From positions 1 to 64,000 of the forward strand of contig NZ_WBMT01000033.1 of assembly GCF_008923185.1 (NCBI RefSeq): a stretch of 64,000 nt of DNA. The letters are read 5' to 3'. This DNA is from Actinomadura rudentiformis. GTDB taxonomy: Bacteria; Actinomycetota; Actinomycetes; Streptosporangiales; Streptosporangiaceae. The position numbers were made by a program, and so were the translations under genes. Below are positions 41,851 through 50,385 of the stretch, in pieces. The first letter of the stretch is position 1, and every line of letters starts with the position of its first letter. A model generated the notes under the pieces. It was given only the letters and a program-made list of their open reading frames with translations. It was not told the DNA's origin and did no database searches.

Positions 41851-42848
41851 CGCCGGAGCACGTCGAGCATGACCGCGAGCGCGATCACCGCGCCGATGAC
41901 GATCTGCTGGACGAACGGGGAGACGCTGAGGAGGTTGAGGCCGTTGCGCAGCACTCCGATGATCAGGACGCCGATCACCGTCCCGGTGACGCGGCCGACG
42001 CCGCCGGACAGGCTGGCGCCGCCGATCACCACCGCGGCGATGGTGTCGAGTTCATAGCTCAGGCCCGCGCTGGGCTGGGAGGAGTCGAGCCGCATGGTCA
42101 TGAAGACACCCGCCAGCCCCGCCAGCAGCCCAGCCACGACGTAGACGAGCGTGGTGGTCTTCTTGACGCTGATGCCCGCCAGCCGCGCCACCTCGGGGCT
42201 GCCGCCGATGGCGTAGATCGAGCGGCCGCCGGAGCGGTAGCGCATGTACGCCCAGCCCGCCACGTACAGCAGCACGAGCACGATCGAGGTGACCGTGAAG
42301 ATGCCCAGGTAGCGCACGGTGGACAGGTTGTCGAACCAGTCGGGGTAGCCGACGATCTGCTGCCCGTCGGTGATCACGTTCGCGACGCCGCGGGCGATCG
42401 ACAACATCGCCAGGGTCGCGATGAACGGCGGCAGCTTGGCCATGGTGATGCCGAGGCCGGACAGCAGCCCGCACAGGCCGCCGACCGCGATCGCCGTGAT
42501 CGCGCTGAGCCACAGCGGCCAGCCCGCCTCGTGCGACAGCCAGCCGACGACCATCGTCGCCAGCGCGAGCACCGCGCCCACCGAAAGGTCGATGCCGCCC
42601 ATGATGATCACGGCGGTCATGCCGAGGGCCAGGATCCCCAGAATGGTGATCTGGTCGACGATGTTGAGCAGGTTCGGTCCGGTCAGGAAGTGCGGCGTCG
42701 CGATGAAGAGGGCGACGCACAGGGCCACGAGGCCGAGCGCCGGCCCGCGTGAACCTGTCAGCAGCTGGTCCGCCCATGGAGGTGTTCTCCGGCGCCCCCT
42801 GACCGGCGGTGTGTCAACGGCCGACACCGTGTCGTGCGTCGTGCTCAT
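41835..42848 (-). CDS. Sugar ABC transporter permease (RbsC type)
   Basis: 337 residues. At least eight membrane helices from about residue 30 (ALGLVALCVALFIATPHFLT). The family's conserved GGIDLSVGAVLALATMVVG and the late GGASLSGGVGRVTGTVIGVLIIGVLRNGLNLL are intact. A homodimer of this protein with 39206 and 40789 completes one importer of the CUT2 group, which carries monosaccharides or polyols such as ribose, xylose, erythritol or apiose. Starts 15 bases after the SDR at 42864 ends. Confidence 0.95.
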   Translation of the reverse strand: MSTTHDTVSAVDTPPVRGRRRTPPWADQLLTGSRGPALGLVALCVALFIATPHFLTGPNLLNIVDQITILGILALGMTAVIIMGGIDLSVGAVLALATMVVGWLSHEAGWPLWLSAITAIAVGGLCGLLSGLGITMAKLPPFIATLAMLSIARGVANVITDGQQIVGYPDWFDNLSTVRYLGIFTVTSIVLVLLYVAGWAYMRYRSGGRSIYAIGGSPEVARLAGISVKKTTTLVYVVAGLLAGLAGVFMTMRLDSSQPSAGLSYELDTIAAVVIGGASLSGGVGRVTGTVIGVLIIGVLRNGLNLLSVSPFVQQIVIGAVIALAVMLDVLRRREAH

Positions 42849-42863
42849 CAGGATCTCCTCGTA

Positions 42864-43631
42864 CTAGCTCATGAACATGCCGCCGTCGACGTTGATCGCC
42901 TGACCGGTGATGTAGGCGGCGTCGTCCGAGGCTAGGAAAAGCAGCAGGTTGGCTATGTCGTCGTTGGTTCCGGCGCGGCCGAGCGGGATGTTCGCGACCC
43001 ATTCGGCCATGAGTTCGCCAGGCTTGTATCCGCCGGGCTTGGACTCGCCGAGCAGGCGGCCCCACTCGCGGTCGTTGTAGTCCCACATGTCGCTGCCGAC
43101 GATGCCGGGACAGTAGGCGTTGACGGTGATCTGATCCTTGGCGAGTTCCTTGGCCAGGCTCTGGGTGAGGCCGACCACGCCGAACTTGCTGGCCGCGTAA
43201 TGCGGGGTGTAGATGAAGCCCTGTCTTGCCTGGCCCGAGGCGGCGTTGAGGATGCGTCCGCCTCGCCCGTTCCGCCGCATGATGGCGGCGGCGGCCTGGG
43301 CGCAGAGGAACGTGCCGGTGGTGTTGACGTTCAGGACCTTTTGCCAATCGCTGAGGGTGAGGTCCTCCAGGCGGCTGATGGTGATAACGCCCGCGTTGTT
43401 GACGAGAACGTCCAGGCTGTCGAGCGCGCTGAAGGCTGCGGCGACGTCGCCGCGGTCGGTGACGTCGGTCTTGACGGCTCGCGCGTTGTGGCTTTTGGCC
43501 GTTTCTTCAATGCCGTCGTCCAGGTCGATCATCAGGACGTCGGCCCCCTCCTCAGCGAAGCGCCGAGCGATGCCCAGGCCGATGCCCCGCCCTGCCCCAG
43601 TGACGGCCACGGTCTTGCCCTCGAATCTCAT
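42864..43631 (-). CDS. SDR-family dehydrogenase in the sugar operon
   Basis: 255 residues from ATG 43631, overlapping the kinase stop by four bases. Cofactor loop TGAGRGIGLG (residues 10-19), an Asp after the second strand (MIDLDD) favouring NAD, NNAG, and the Ser...YxxxK catalytic set (ASGQ, YAASK). In polyol operons an enzyme of this kind converts the imported polyol to a ketose. Sequence resembles acetoin/polyol dehydrogenases such as sorbitol or ribitol dehydrogenases but the substrate is not defined. Confidence 0.93.
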   Translation of the reverse strand: MRFEGKTVAVTGAGRGIGLGIARRFAEEGADVLMIDLDDGIEETAKSHNARAVKTDVTDRGDVAAAFSALDSLDVLVNNAGVITISRLEDLTLSDWQKVLNVNTTGTFLCAQAAAAIMRRNGRGGRILNAASGQARQGFIYTPHYAASKFGVVGLTQSLAKELAKDQITVNAYCPGIVGSDMWDYNDREWGRLLGESKPGGYKPGELMAEWVANIPLGRAGTNDDIANLLLFLASDDAAYITGQAINVDGGMFMS

Positions 43632-45115
43632 GCCGGTGCCCCTCCCTGGTGGCGCGCACGGTTCACGGCGTCGTGCCAGTGGCGGAGGCGGCTTTCGCGT
43701 TCGGCCTCGCTGATCTGCGGCGTATGGGTCTCGCGGGTACGCCGCAGGGTTTCCAAGTCGCCTTGGCTCCACAGGCCGTGTGCCAGGCCTGCCAAGTAGG
43801 CGGCGCCCAGTGCGGACAGGTCACGGTCCAGAGGACGTTCGACCGTTCTGCCGCTGGTGTCGGCCTGGAGTTGCATCAGGGTCTCGTTGGCCGTCGGGCC
43901 GCCGTCCACCAGGAGTTTGGTGATGGGCGCCGACTCTCGTTCGACCGCGCTGAGGACGTCCTCGATCTGGAAGGCGATCGATTCGAGCGCGGCGCGGGCG
44001 AGGTGTTCCGCCTTGGTGCCGAACGTGACGCCGCTGATCAGGCCAACCGCCGCGTCGTCCCACCACGGGGCGCCCAGGCCGCTGAACGCCGGGACGATGA
44101 CGACACCCTCGCTGCTCTCCGCGGCCTGGTCGGCCAGGTCATCCGGCTCGAGTCCCAGGACGCCGGCCAGCCAGGTGAGCGTCGCGCCGGTGGACCTGAT
44201 GTTGCCTTCGATGGCCCAGGTCGGCTCGCCCACGTCCCAGGCGACCGTCAGGCACATGCCCTGGGGAACGCGGGCCGACGGGGATGCCACGGCCATGACC
44301 GAGGAACCCGTGCCGTACGTCGCCTTGACCGTGCCTTCCGTCCAGCCGCAGTGGGCGAAGAGTGCCGCGTGGGAGTCACCGAGCACCGCCGTTACGGGGA
44401 TGCCGTCCGGCAGGGGCCCGAGTCCTTTGGCGCTGGGGAACGGGCCCTGCGACGAGACGATGGTCGGCAGAACCTCATGTGGGACGTCGAAAAGCTGAGT
44501 GAGGCGCTTGTCCCAGGCCCTTTCCCTGACGTCCATGAGCTGGGTGCGGGCCGCGTTTCCCACCTCGATCAGGTGGTCGCCGCCGAGCTTGTGGAGCAGC
44601 CAGGAGTCGACCGTTCCGAGACAGAGTTCTCCCGCCTTGGCGCGGCGGCGGTCGGGGTCGTACTCGTCCAGCAACCAGCGGGCCTTGGGAGCCGAGAACA
44701 TCGGGTCCAGGGGCAGGCCGCTGACCTCCTTGACCATGGCGGCGGCGTCCAGGCCCGCATCATCGCCTGCCGAACGTTGCTCCAGGCTCAGGTCGCCTGC
44801 CGTACGGCGGTCCAGCCAGCTCAGCATTGGACCCAGCGGCCGCCCCGTGGAGCGGTCCCAGAGCAGTAGCGATTCTCGCTGCGTGCTGAGGCCGACGACG
44901 GCGACATCGCGGGGGTCATGGCCTTCGAGGCAGCTCGCGACCGCCGTCCCGCAGCTCTCCCAAATCTCCTCGGCCGATTGCTCCACCCATCCCGGTCTCG
45001 GCGCGGAGAGGGCGACCGGGGCGGAACCATGGGAGACGATGTTCCGCTCGCGATCGACGAGGATCGCCTTGGTGGCGCTCGTTCCCTGGTCAATGGCCAG
45101 AACGTAGGGCTTCAT
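43628..45115 (-). CDS. FGGY-family carbohydrate kinase
   Basis: 495 residues, normal for the family. N-terminal half: AIDQGTSATKAILVD (residues 7-21), PGWVEQSAEEIWES; a GDSHAALFAHCGW glycine region at the domain boundary; C-terminal half with TGSSVMAV, LLVDGGPTANETLMQLQAD and ALGAAYLAGLAHG. Closest in look to the glycerol/erythritol kinase branch. It phosphorylates the ketose or polyol inside the cell. Overlaps transketolase gene 45112 by an ATGA and the SDR downstream by an ATGA, hence strict coupling. Confidence 0.93.
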   Translation of the reverse strand: MKPYVLAIDQGTSATKAILVDRERNIVSHGSAPVALSAPRPGWVEQSAEEIWESCGTAVASCLEGHDPRDVAVVGLSTQRESLLLWDRSTGRPLGPMLSWLDRRTAGDLSLEQRSAGDDAGLDAAAMVKEVSGLPLDPMFSAPKARWLLDEYDPDRRRAKAGELCLGTVDSWLLHKLGGDHLIEVGNAARTQLMDVRERAWDKRLTQLFDVPHEVLPTIVSSQGPFPSAKGLGPLPDGIPVTAVLGDSHAALFAHCGWTEGTVKATYGTGSSVMAVASPSARVPQGMCLTVAWDVGEPTWAIEGNIRSTGATLTWLAGVLGLEPDDLADQAAESSEGVVIVPAFSGLGAPWWDDAAVGLISGVTFGTKAEHLARAALESIAFQIEDVLSAVERESAPITKLLVDGGPTANETLMQLQADTSGRTVERPLDRDLSALGAAYLAGLAHGLWSQGDLETLRRTRETHTPQISEAERESRLRHWHDAVNRARHQGGAPA

Positions 45116-46062
45116 GGCTGGAGCAGCTCACGTACGGCGCGGCTTATGCCGTCTGCGGTCAGCCCGAAGTGCTCCAGCAGGAACGAGGCACTTCCCGTGG
45201 GCGCGAACTCCCGGTTGATTCCAAGGATCCGCATCGGAACAGGCTCGTTCTGCACGACCACATTCGCGACCGCCGCGCCGAGGCCACCGGTGGTCGTCGC
45301 TTCTTCCGCGGTGACGATGCCCTTGGTCTCGCGGGCCGCCCTGAGGACGGCCTCCACATCCATCGGCTCGATGAACGTCATGTTGAGCACACGTACGCCG
45401 ATGCCTTCGCCGCGCAGGGTCTCCGCCGCCTCCACAGCACGCGAGACGAGCGTCCCGACCGCCATCACCGTGACGTCATCGCCCTCGGTGAGCTGGACGG
45501 CCCGTCCTGGCTCGAACGGCGCGTTCTCCGGCGTCACCTCAGGCACTTTGAACCGGGGAATCCGCATGTAAACGGGCTTGCTGTAGCTCGCCGCCCACCG
45601 TACGGCCTGCCGCGTCTGCGCCGGATCCGCCGGAACCACCACGGCCAGGTCGGCGATGGCCCGCATCCACGAAAGGTCCTCAATGGAATGATGCGTGGGG
45701 CCGAGCTCGCCGTACGCCATGCCCGGGCTCTGGCCGCAGAGCACGACCGGCACCCCGCTGTACGCGGCGTCGGCCTTGATCTGCTCGGTGGCCCTCCCGG
45801 TGAGGAACGGCCCGGCGGCGCTGACGAACGGGACGAATCCGCCATTGGCGAGCCCCGCACCGACGCCCACCAGGTCCTGCTCGGCGATCCCCACGTTGAT
45901 GAGCCGTTCCGGGAAGATCTCCTTGAACTTCACCAGGTTGCTCGACCCGACCGAGTCATTGCAGACGGCGACGACCCGTTCGTCCTCCTTCGCCAGGGCG
46001 ATGAGCTCCTCCGCGAACGCCTGCCGGCAGTCAAAGGTCTCCCGTACGAGTTCGGCGGTCAT
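45112..46062 (-). CDS. Transketolase C-terminal subunit
   Basis: 316 residues. Pyrimidine-binding and C-terminal domains of a split transketolase. The catalytic Glu that activates thiamin diphosphate is in NVGIAEQDLVG (near residue 59), followed by AAGPFLTGRATEQIK. The C-terminal part has DVTVMAVGTLVSRAVEAAETLRGEGIGVRVLNM and EEATTTGGLGAAVAN. Works as a heterotetramer with the N-terminal subunit. Overlaps both neighbours by four bases. Confidence 0.94.
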   Translation of the reverse strand: MTAELVRETFDCRQAFAEELIALAKEDERVVAVCNDSVGSSNLVKFKEIFPERLINVGIAEQDLVGVGAGLANGGFVPFVSAAGPFLTGRATEQIKADAAYSGVPVVLCGQSPGMAYGELGPTHHSIEDLSWMRAIADLAVVVPADPAQTRQAVRWAASYSKPVYMRIPRFKVPEVTPENAPFEPGRAVQLTEGDDVTVMAVGTLVSRAVEAAETLRGEGIGVRVLNMTFIEPMDVEAVLRAARETKGIVTAEEATTTGGLGAAVANVVVQNEPVPMRILGINREFAPTGSASFLLEHFGLTADGISRAVRELLQP

Positions 46063-46940
46063 CGGCTCAGCTCCTCCAGCGCGGCGTGCACCTGATCACG
46101 GCTTGGGACCTTGTGGTGCCACTCCACGCGGTCCTCCATGAACGACACGCCCTTCCCCTTGATCGTGTGCGCGATGACGGCGACGGGCCGGCCGGTGTCC
46201 GAGGGCCGGAACGCCTGGAGCAGCTGCGCGTGGTCGTGTCCGTCGGTCTCCCGGACGTCCCATCCGAAGCTGGTCCACTTGTCCGCGAGCGGCTCCAGGG
46301 ACTTGGTCTCCTCGGTGCCGGCGCCCTGCTGGAACCGGTTCCGGTCCACGATCGCGGTCAGGTTGCCGAGGTCATGATGGGAGGCGGTCATCGCGGCCTC
46401 CCAGTTGCTGCCTTCTTGTAGCTCCCCGTCCCCGAGCACCACGAAGGTCCGCCAGTCCTGGCCGGAGAGCTTCCCGGCGATCGCGCACCCGACCGCGACC
46501 GGGAATCCGTGCCCCAGGGGCCCGGTGTTGGTCTCCACCCCCGGCACCTTGGTCCGGTTCGGATGCCCGTTGAGCGCCGACAGCGGCGCCATGAACGTCT
46601 CCAGCTCGCTCTTGGGGAAGAACCCGCAGTGTGCGAGCGTCGCGTACAGCGATGCGGCGCAGTGGCCCTTGCTGAGCACGAACCGGTCCCTGGTCGCGTT
46701 CCGGGGATCCCCGGGGTCCACGTTGAGCACACCCCCGAACAACGTCGCGAGGATGTCGGCGACCGAGAAGTCCCCGCCGATGTGCCCCATCTGAGCCCGA
46801 TCGATCATGCGCACGACGCTCCGCCGCACCTCTCCCGCGAGCTCCCGCAGCACCTGCGCCTGCTGCCCCACCGGAAGCCCAGGGGTCCGCCCCCGCCGCC
46901 CTCGGTAGAGCGCGACTTCGCCCGGATCCGCCGTCAACAT
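46059..46940 (-). CDS. Transketolase N-terminal (ThDP-binding) subunit
   Basis: 293 residues from ATG 46940, first gene of the operon. Thiamin-diphosphate/Mg motif is GDGELQEGSNWEA (near residue 170) ending at the Asn of VDRNRF. Other transketolase marks: AQMGHIGGDFSVADILA, LSKGHCAASLYATL, GPLGHGFPVAVG and KGKGVSFMED. As half of a split enzyme it transfers two-carbon units. A dedicated copy in a sugar operon with an FGGY kinase recalls the apulose-4-phosphate transketolase of apiose catabolism; that is an analogy, not proof. Confidence 0.94.
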   Translation of the reverse strand: MLTADPGEVALYRGRRGRTPGLPVGQQAQVLRELAGEVRRSVVRMIDRAQMGHIGGDFSVADILATLFGGVLNVDPGDPRNATRDRFVLSKGHCAASLYATLAHCGFFPKSELETFMAPLSALNGHPNRTKVPGVETNTGPLGHGFPVAVGCAIAGKLSGQDWRTFVVLGDGELQEGSNWEAAMTASHHDLGNLTAIVDRNRFQQGAGTEETKSLEPLADKWTSFGWDVRETDGHDHAQLLQAFRPSDTGRPVAVIAHTIKGKGVSFMEDRVEWHHKVPSRDQVHAALEELSR

Positions 46941-46956
46941 GTCCCCACCCTCATCT

Positions 46957-46987
46957 TGAATATCTATTCACGACTGAATGTAATTCA
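46957..46987. promoter_or_regulatory. Two palindromic operator candidates before the transketolase operon
   Basis: TGAATATCTATTCA (46957-46970, arms TGAATA/TATTCA) and TGAATGTAATTCA (46975-46987, arms TGAAT/ATTCA) lie 17 and 35 bases before the first start codon in a markedly A/T-rich island. Shared half-site TGAAT and tandem layout fit a tetrameric SorC-type repressor. Confidence 0.65.
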
Positions 46988-47189
46988 ACGCTAGGACGCG
47001 CCGCGAGCGTGTGTCAAGGGTCACTTTCCGTTTCCGGACACCCGCATGTGCTGCGACAACTCGAACCTAACTACAGTCAGGTCCCTTCGATCACACACTG
47101 TCACCACGCCCGACGGCGCGCCCCCTGGACGCGGGCGGGCGACACATCGCCAGCGGTTGAGCGTTCCCGGCGGGAAAGACCCGGATGGG

Positions 47190-47363
47190 GACGGCTCCCC
47201 GCCGATGATCTTCGCGGCGTGCCGGTGAGAGCTTTCGCGCACCCGGAGGCGCGCCGCAGCGCTGGCCTGCGGGAGGCGTTGCGGGCGATGGCACTGGCTG
47301 GGGGTGGTCGTACGAGTGAGCGCCTGGCTGCCCGTGCGGGTGTCGGCGGGGGCCCGGGATCGT
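47190..47363 (+). pseudogene. ISL3-like transposase remnant (tentative)
   Basis: The stretch DDLRGVPVRAFAHPEARRSAGLREALRAMALAGGGRTSERLAARAGVG resembles the segment of ISL3-family transposases just before the first catalytic domain (TRRYGRRT...ALALAGRAGARLAAHLGV). It is cut by a stop at 47363. Around it (46988-47483) I see no other gene. No inverted ends are visible. Confidence 0.35.
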
Positions 47364-47483
47364 GATCCAAGGTCCACCTTGTCTCATCTGCGTCTTTCGG
47401 CGCTGCCCAAAACAGACCCACCCCCAGCGACCGCCACGGCGATACTTCCGACGTGAGAGTCGACCAGATTCCGGGGAGGCAAT

Positions 47484-47942
47484 ATGCGTTGGACAAAGCC
47501 AGTCGCAATCGTCCCTGTCGCCATGGCCACCACAATTGTGGGGCTGTCCACGCCCGCACAGGCGGCGCCTTACACCTGGGCCCAGTACAAGTGGAGCAAC
47601 GGGGAACACATCAGCGCCGACATGGAGCTGAGATGGGCCGGCGCCAAGACCGTCAGGGACATCACCATCAACGTCATCGACCGGCGATGCGATGGCCGAG
47701 GCCCCTACGCCCACATCATGGTGTGGGACGTGAACGGCAACCACTTCCGAGGCAAGGCGCGTTTCAACAGGAAGGGCTGCAGAGATGGCTGGGCGACGTA
47801 TTCCGGCCTGCGCTGGGACGCCAGTAACAACATCGATGGTGTGACGATCTCACTCCATCTCGATTCCAACGGAAACGGAAAGCGCGACGACGCCGACCGC
47901 CCCAGCGCAGTGGGCTCCTACCTGAACAACCCCTACGCATGA
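47484..47942 (+). CDS. Small secreted protein (hypothetical)
   Basis: 152 residues from ATG 47484 (GGGGAGG upstream). Sec signal ends near AQAAP (about residue 28). The mature part is beta-rich with Trp/Asn-rich strands (TWAQYKWSNGEHISADMEL, IMVWDVNGNHFRGKARF, LRWDASNNIDGVTISLHLDSNGNGKRDDADR) and two cysteines that could pair. Extracellular function unknown. The following gene also encodes a small secreted protein, possibly in one transcript. Confidence 0.75.
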   Translation: MRWTKPVAIVPVAMATTIVGLSTPAQAAPYTWAQYKWSNGEHISADMELRWAGAKTVRDITINVIDRRCDGRGPYAHIMVWDVNGNHFRGKARFNRKGCRDGWATYSGLRWDASNNIDGVTISLHLDSNGNGKRDDADRPSAVGSYLNNPYA

Positions 47943-47984
47943 CGCGACCAGGCCACACCGTCAAAGTATGACTGGAGGAAGAAC

Positions 47985-48455
47985 GTGCGCAAGATCGGAT
48001 CTAAGCAAACGGTTTCGATGGGAAGGATGTCGCTCGGCAGTGCGATCTTCCTGGGCATGCTGGCCATCGCAGGCCCGGCCGAAGCCGAAACCGCAGCGGG
48101 CTGCTATGGCCCAAAACTGGTGAAGTCCACCGACGGCGGAGCCAACCTCTATTACCAGTGGTGCAAATACACCGGAGATTACCAGATAGAGTACACCCTC
48201 TCCGATGCCAAAAAGGACGGCCGCGCGCCGCGACTTTGCGTAGTGCCGGAAAGCCCGTCGTCGGAGGACGAGTGCAACCCGGAGGGGCGAAAGCTACTTC
48301 ACGTGTCAGCGGGCTACCCGAACAGCAAGACAGGAGAAAGGAAATACACTTCCCGGGCGCAGGCCAAGAAATGGTTCGGGTCATTCTATGTGTGCAACGG
48401 CCTCAACCAGTGGGGGCACGTCAAGAACTGTCGGCGCGAGAACGTCGCCTGGTAG
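47985..48455 (+). CDS. Small secreted Cys-containing protein (hypothetical)
   Basis: 156 residues from GTG 47985 with GGAGG nine bases upstream. Signal peptide to about residue 35 (AIAGPAEA). Mature chain has six Cys (CYGPKL, WCKY, LCVV, ECNP, VCNGL, NCRR), hence up to three disulfides, and a basic, beta-rich composition. Family not recognised. Its 3' end overlaps the convergent regulator gene by 35 bases. Confidence 0.7.
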   Translation: MRKIGSKQTVSMGRMSLGSAIFLGMLAIAGPAEAETAAGCYGPKLVKSTDGGANLYYQWCKYTGDYQIEYTLSDAKKDGRAPRLCVVPESPSSEDECNPEGRKLLHVSAGYPNSKTGERKYTSRAQAKKWFGSFYVCNGLNQWGHVKNCRRENVAW

Positions 48456-49485
48456 CCGTTTCGTCCCCGTTACCGGCCGTCGCCTCCCCTGCTCCGAGGA
48501 GCGCGGCGCCGAGCGGCGTGAGCGTGTGGATGACCGCGTTCGTGTCACGACGGCTGGTGATGAGACCGACCTCGCGAAGCACACCGGCGTGCTGGCTTGC
48601 CGTTGCCACGGATATGCCCGCGCTGCGGGCGAGTTCGCTGGTCGTGGCTCCCTGCGTGGTGAGGCCCAGCACACTCGCCCGGGTCCGTCCGATCAGGCGT
48701 CCCAGCGCCGTGCTGGGAGTCGACCGCGCGTACAAATCAGGCGCGCCCGGACCAAGCGGGCCGGACGCCGGGTGCAGCGGGTAGACGAGGGTCGGCGGCA
48801 GAATCGGGTCGGCCAGGGCCACCGGGTGGTACCAGCAGAAGAAGGAGGGGACCAGGATCAGCCCGCGCCCGCCGAGATGAAGGTCCTTGTCGAACGGCTT
48901 GGGCACCTCGAGGACCGGAGGCCGCCACCGCATCATCGGCCAGAACCCGGCCAGCTGAGCGTCGATCCCGCCAAGCCGCCGGTGGCGGCCACGACTGGCG
49001 TGATCGACCTGCGCGTCGTTACAGATCCGGTCCCAGTACGGGGCGATCGCCGTTCGGAAATAGGCGGCGAGCCCATCGCCGAGTTCGGACAGCATGTCCC
49101 GTTCGCCGGCGGCCAGTCGTCCGGCCCAGGACGGTCGCGGCTTTGGCAACTCCAGGCGGTGCAACTCGCGGCTGATCCGCTGCCGGGGAGTGGCGAGCAC
49201 GGCCTCGATGCCGCTCCCCAGGCCCAGCAGCCCCTCCGGCGGCGTCAGGAAGTCAGGAAAGTACGATGCGTCCGGCGTGAGCGGGAACAGCAGATGCCGC
49301 ACCGTCTTTGCGAGACCGGCGCGGTGCAGGTCGTCGCGCACCCGCCGCCGCCAGCCGTTAAAAATCGCGGAACCGTAGCTGGCCCGGAGAATCTGCAGGC
49401 TCAGCACGGTCTCCCACATGGGGTCGGGGCGATCCGCTAGTTGCAGGCGTACCAGGTCGCCATCAGTGAAGTGGATCCTCAGCAT
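48421..49485 (-). CDS. ArsR-like winged-helix transcriptional regulator
   Basis: 354 residues from ATG 49485 (GGGGGAA upstream). The N-terminal 250 residues (LRIHFTDGDLVRLQLADRPDPMWETVLSLQ, FPDFLTPPEGLLG, GRGLILVPSFFCW) form the ligand or dimerisation domain usual for the actinobacterial DUF5937-type group. The C-terminal winged HTH (LGRLIGRTRASVLGLTTQGATTSELARSAGISVATASQHAGVLREVGLITSRR) resembles ArsR. Cytosolic. Target unknown; the convergent secreted-protein genes or its own promoter are candidates. Confidence 0.85.
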   Translation of the reverse strand: MLRIHFTDGDLVRLQLADRPDPMWETVLSLQILRASYGSAIFNGWRRRVRDDLHRAGLAKTVRHLLFPLTPDASYFPDFLTPPEGLLGLGSGIEAVLATPRQRISRELHRLELPKPRPSWAGRLAAGERDMLSELGDGLAAYFRTAIAPYWDRICNDAQVDHASRGRHRRLGGIDAQLAGFWPMMRWRPPVLEVPKPFDKDLHLGGRGLILVPSFFCWYHPVALADPILPPTLVYPLHPASGPLGPGAPDLYARSTPSTALGRLIGRTRASVLGLTTQGATTSELARSAGISVATASQHAGVLREVGLITSRRDTNAVIHTLTPLGAALLGAGEATAGNGDETATRRRSRADSS

Positions 49486-49886
49486 GACGGTTCCCCCGTT
49501 TAGGTCCTGTGCTTTTAGGACGGCCACCCCCGGGAAGCGGTTCACCATGGTGTCCTGACTGCGGCACAGCTGCCACTGTCGGTGCCGGAACCCGGTCATC
49601 GGCTCTGATCCGCGGCTGAAGTGATGCGTTCGGGCCCTTCGACAAGGGCCATGCACGTTCGAAGCGCAGGCGCTTCTGGGCCCATGATTCCCCGACAGGC
49701 CCACTGTGGCCCCGCGGCGGCTCACAGTCCGACGCGGCGGGCGGAGGCGGTGGGGCGGGTGGGCAGTGTCGGTCAGGGACGCCGCGAAGTGGCGATCGGG
49801 TTACCGTGACATATAGCCAGAAGCGGACCTTTGACCTCTGTGGGTTTTTCTTCATAAATCGGCCGCGTCTCTCTACCGTTCTCCGC

Positions 49887-50330
49887 ATGCGTACACGACT
49901 GATCACGACGGGGGCCGCGGTGTGCGCGGCTGCGACGATGCTGGCGCCGACACCGGCGGAGGCCGCCTCGGCGGTGCAGATCTACAGGGTCTATTACGAC
50001 TCCCCCGGCAAGGACAACCGGAGCAACGCCAGCCTGAACGGGGAGTGGGTGCAGCTGGTCAACAAGTCTCGTACGGCGCGGCAGCTGAAGGGCTACCGGC
50101 TGCGCGACAAGACCGGTTACACGTACACGTTCGGCTCGTTCGTACTGAAGGCGGGCAAGACGGTGACCGTTCACACGGGGAAGGGACGCAACACGGCCGC
50201 GCACCGCTACTGGGGTCGGCGGGCCTATGTGTGGAACAACACCGGCGACACCGCCTACCTGCGGTACCCGAACGGGAAGGCCGCCGACTCGTGCTCGTGG
50301 GGCAGCAAGGGCGACTGGAAGCGCTGCTGA
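49887..50330 (+). CDS. Secreted lamin-tail-domain protein
   Basis: 147 residues from ATG 49887. Signal peptide to about residue 28 (MLAPTPAEAAS). The remainder is one lamin-tail (LTD) Ig-like domain: NGEWVQLVNKSRTARQLKGYRLRDKTGYTYTF and a GSFVLKAGKTVTVHTGKG...NNTGDTAYLRYPNGKAADSCSW end. In bacteria such domains appear in secreted nucleases or as stand-alone adhesive modules. A strong hairpin follows the gene. Confidence 0.85.
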   Translation: MRTRLITTGAAVCAAATMLAPTPAEAASAVQIYRVYYDSPGKDNRSNASLNGEWVQLVNKSRTARQLKGYRLRDKTGYTYTFGSFVLKAGKTVTVHTGKGRNTAAHRYWGRRAYVWNNTGDTAYLRYPNGKAADSCSWGSKGDWKRC

Positions 50331-50342
50331 CGGGTTCGTGCG

Positions 50343-50376
50343 ACCGGCCCGGGGAGTGGCGTCTCCCCGGGCCGGT
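50343..50376 (+). terminator. Strong hairpin terminator
   Basis: 14-bp perfect stem (ACCGGCCCGGGGAG with CTCCCCGGGCCGGT) and six-base loop, 12 bases after the lamin-tail gene stop. Also just past the end of the convergent gene at 50386, so it may serve both. Confidence 0.85.
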
Positions 50377-50385
50377 TGTGGGTGC

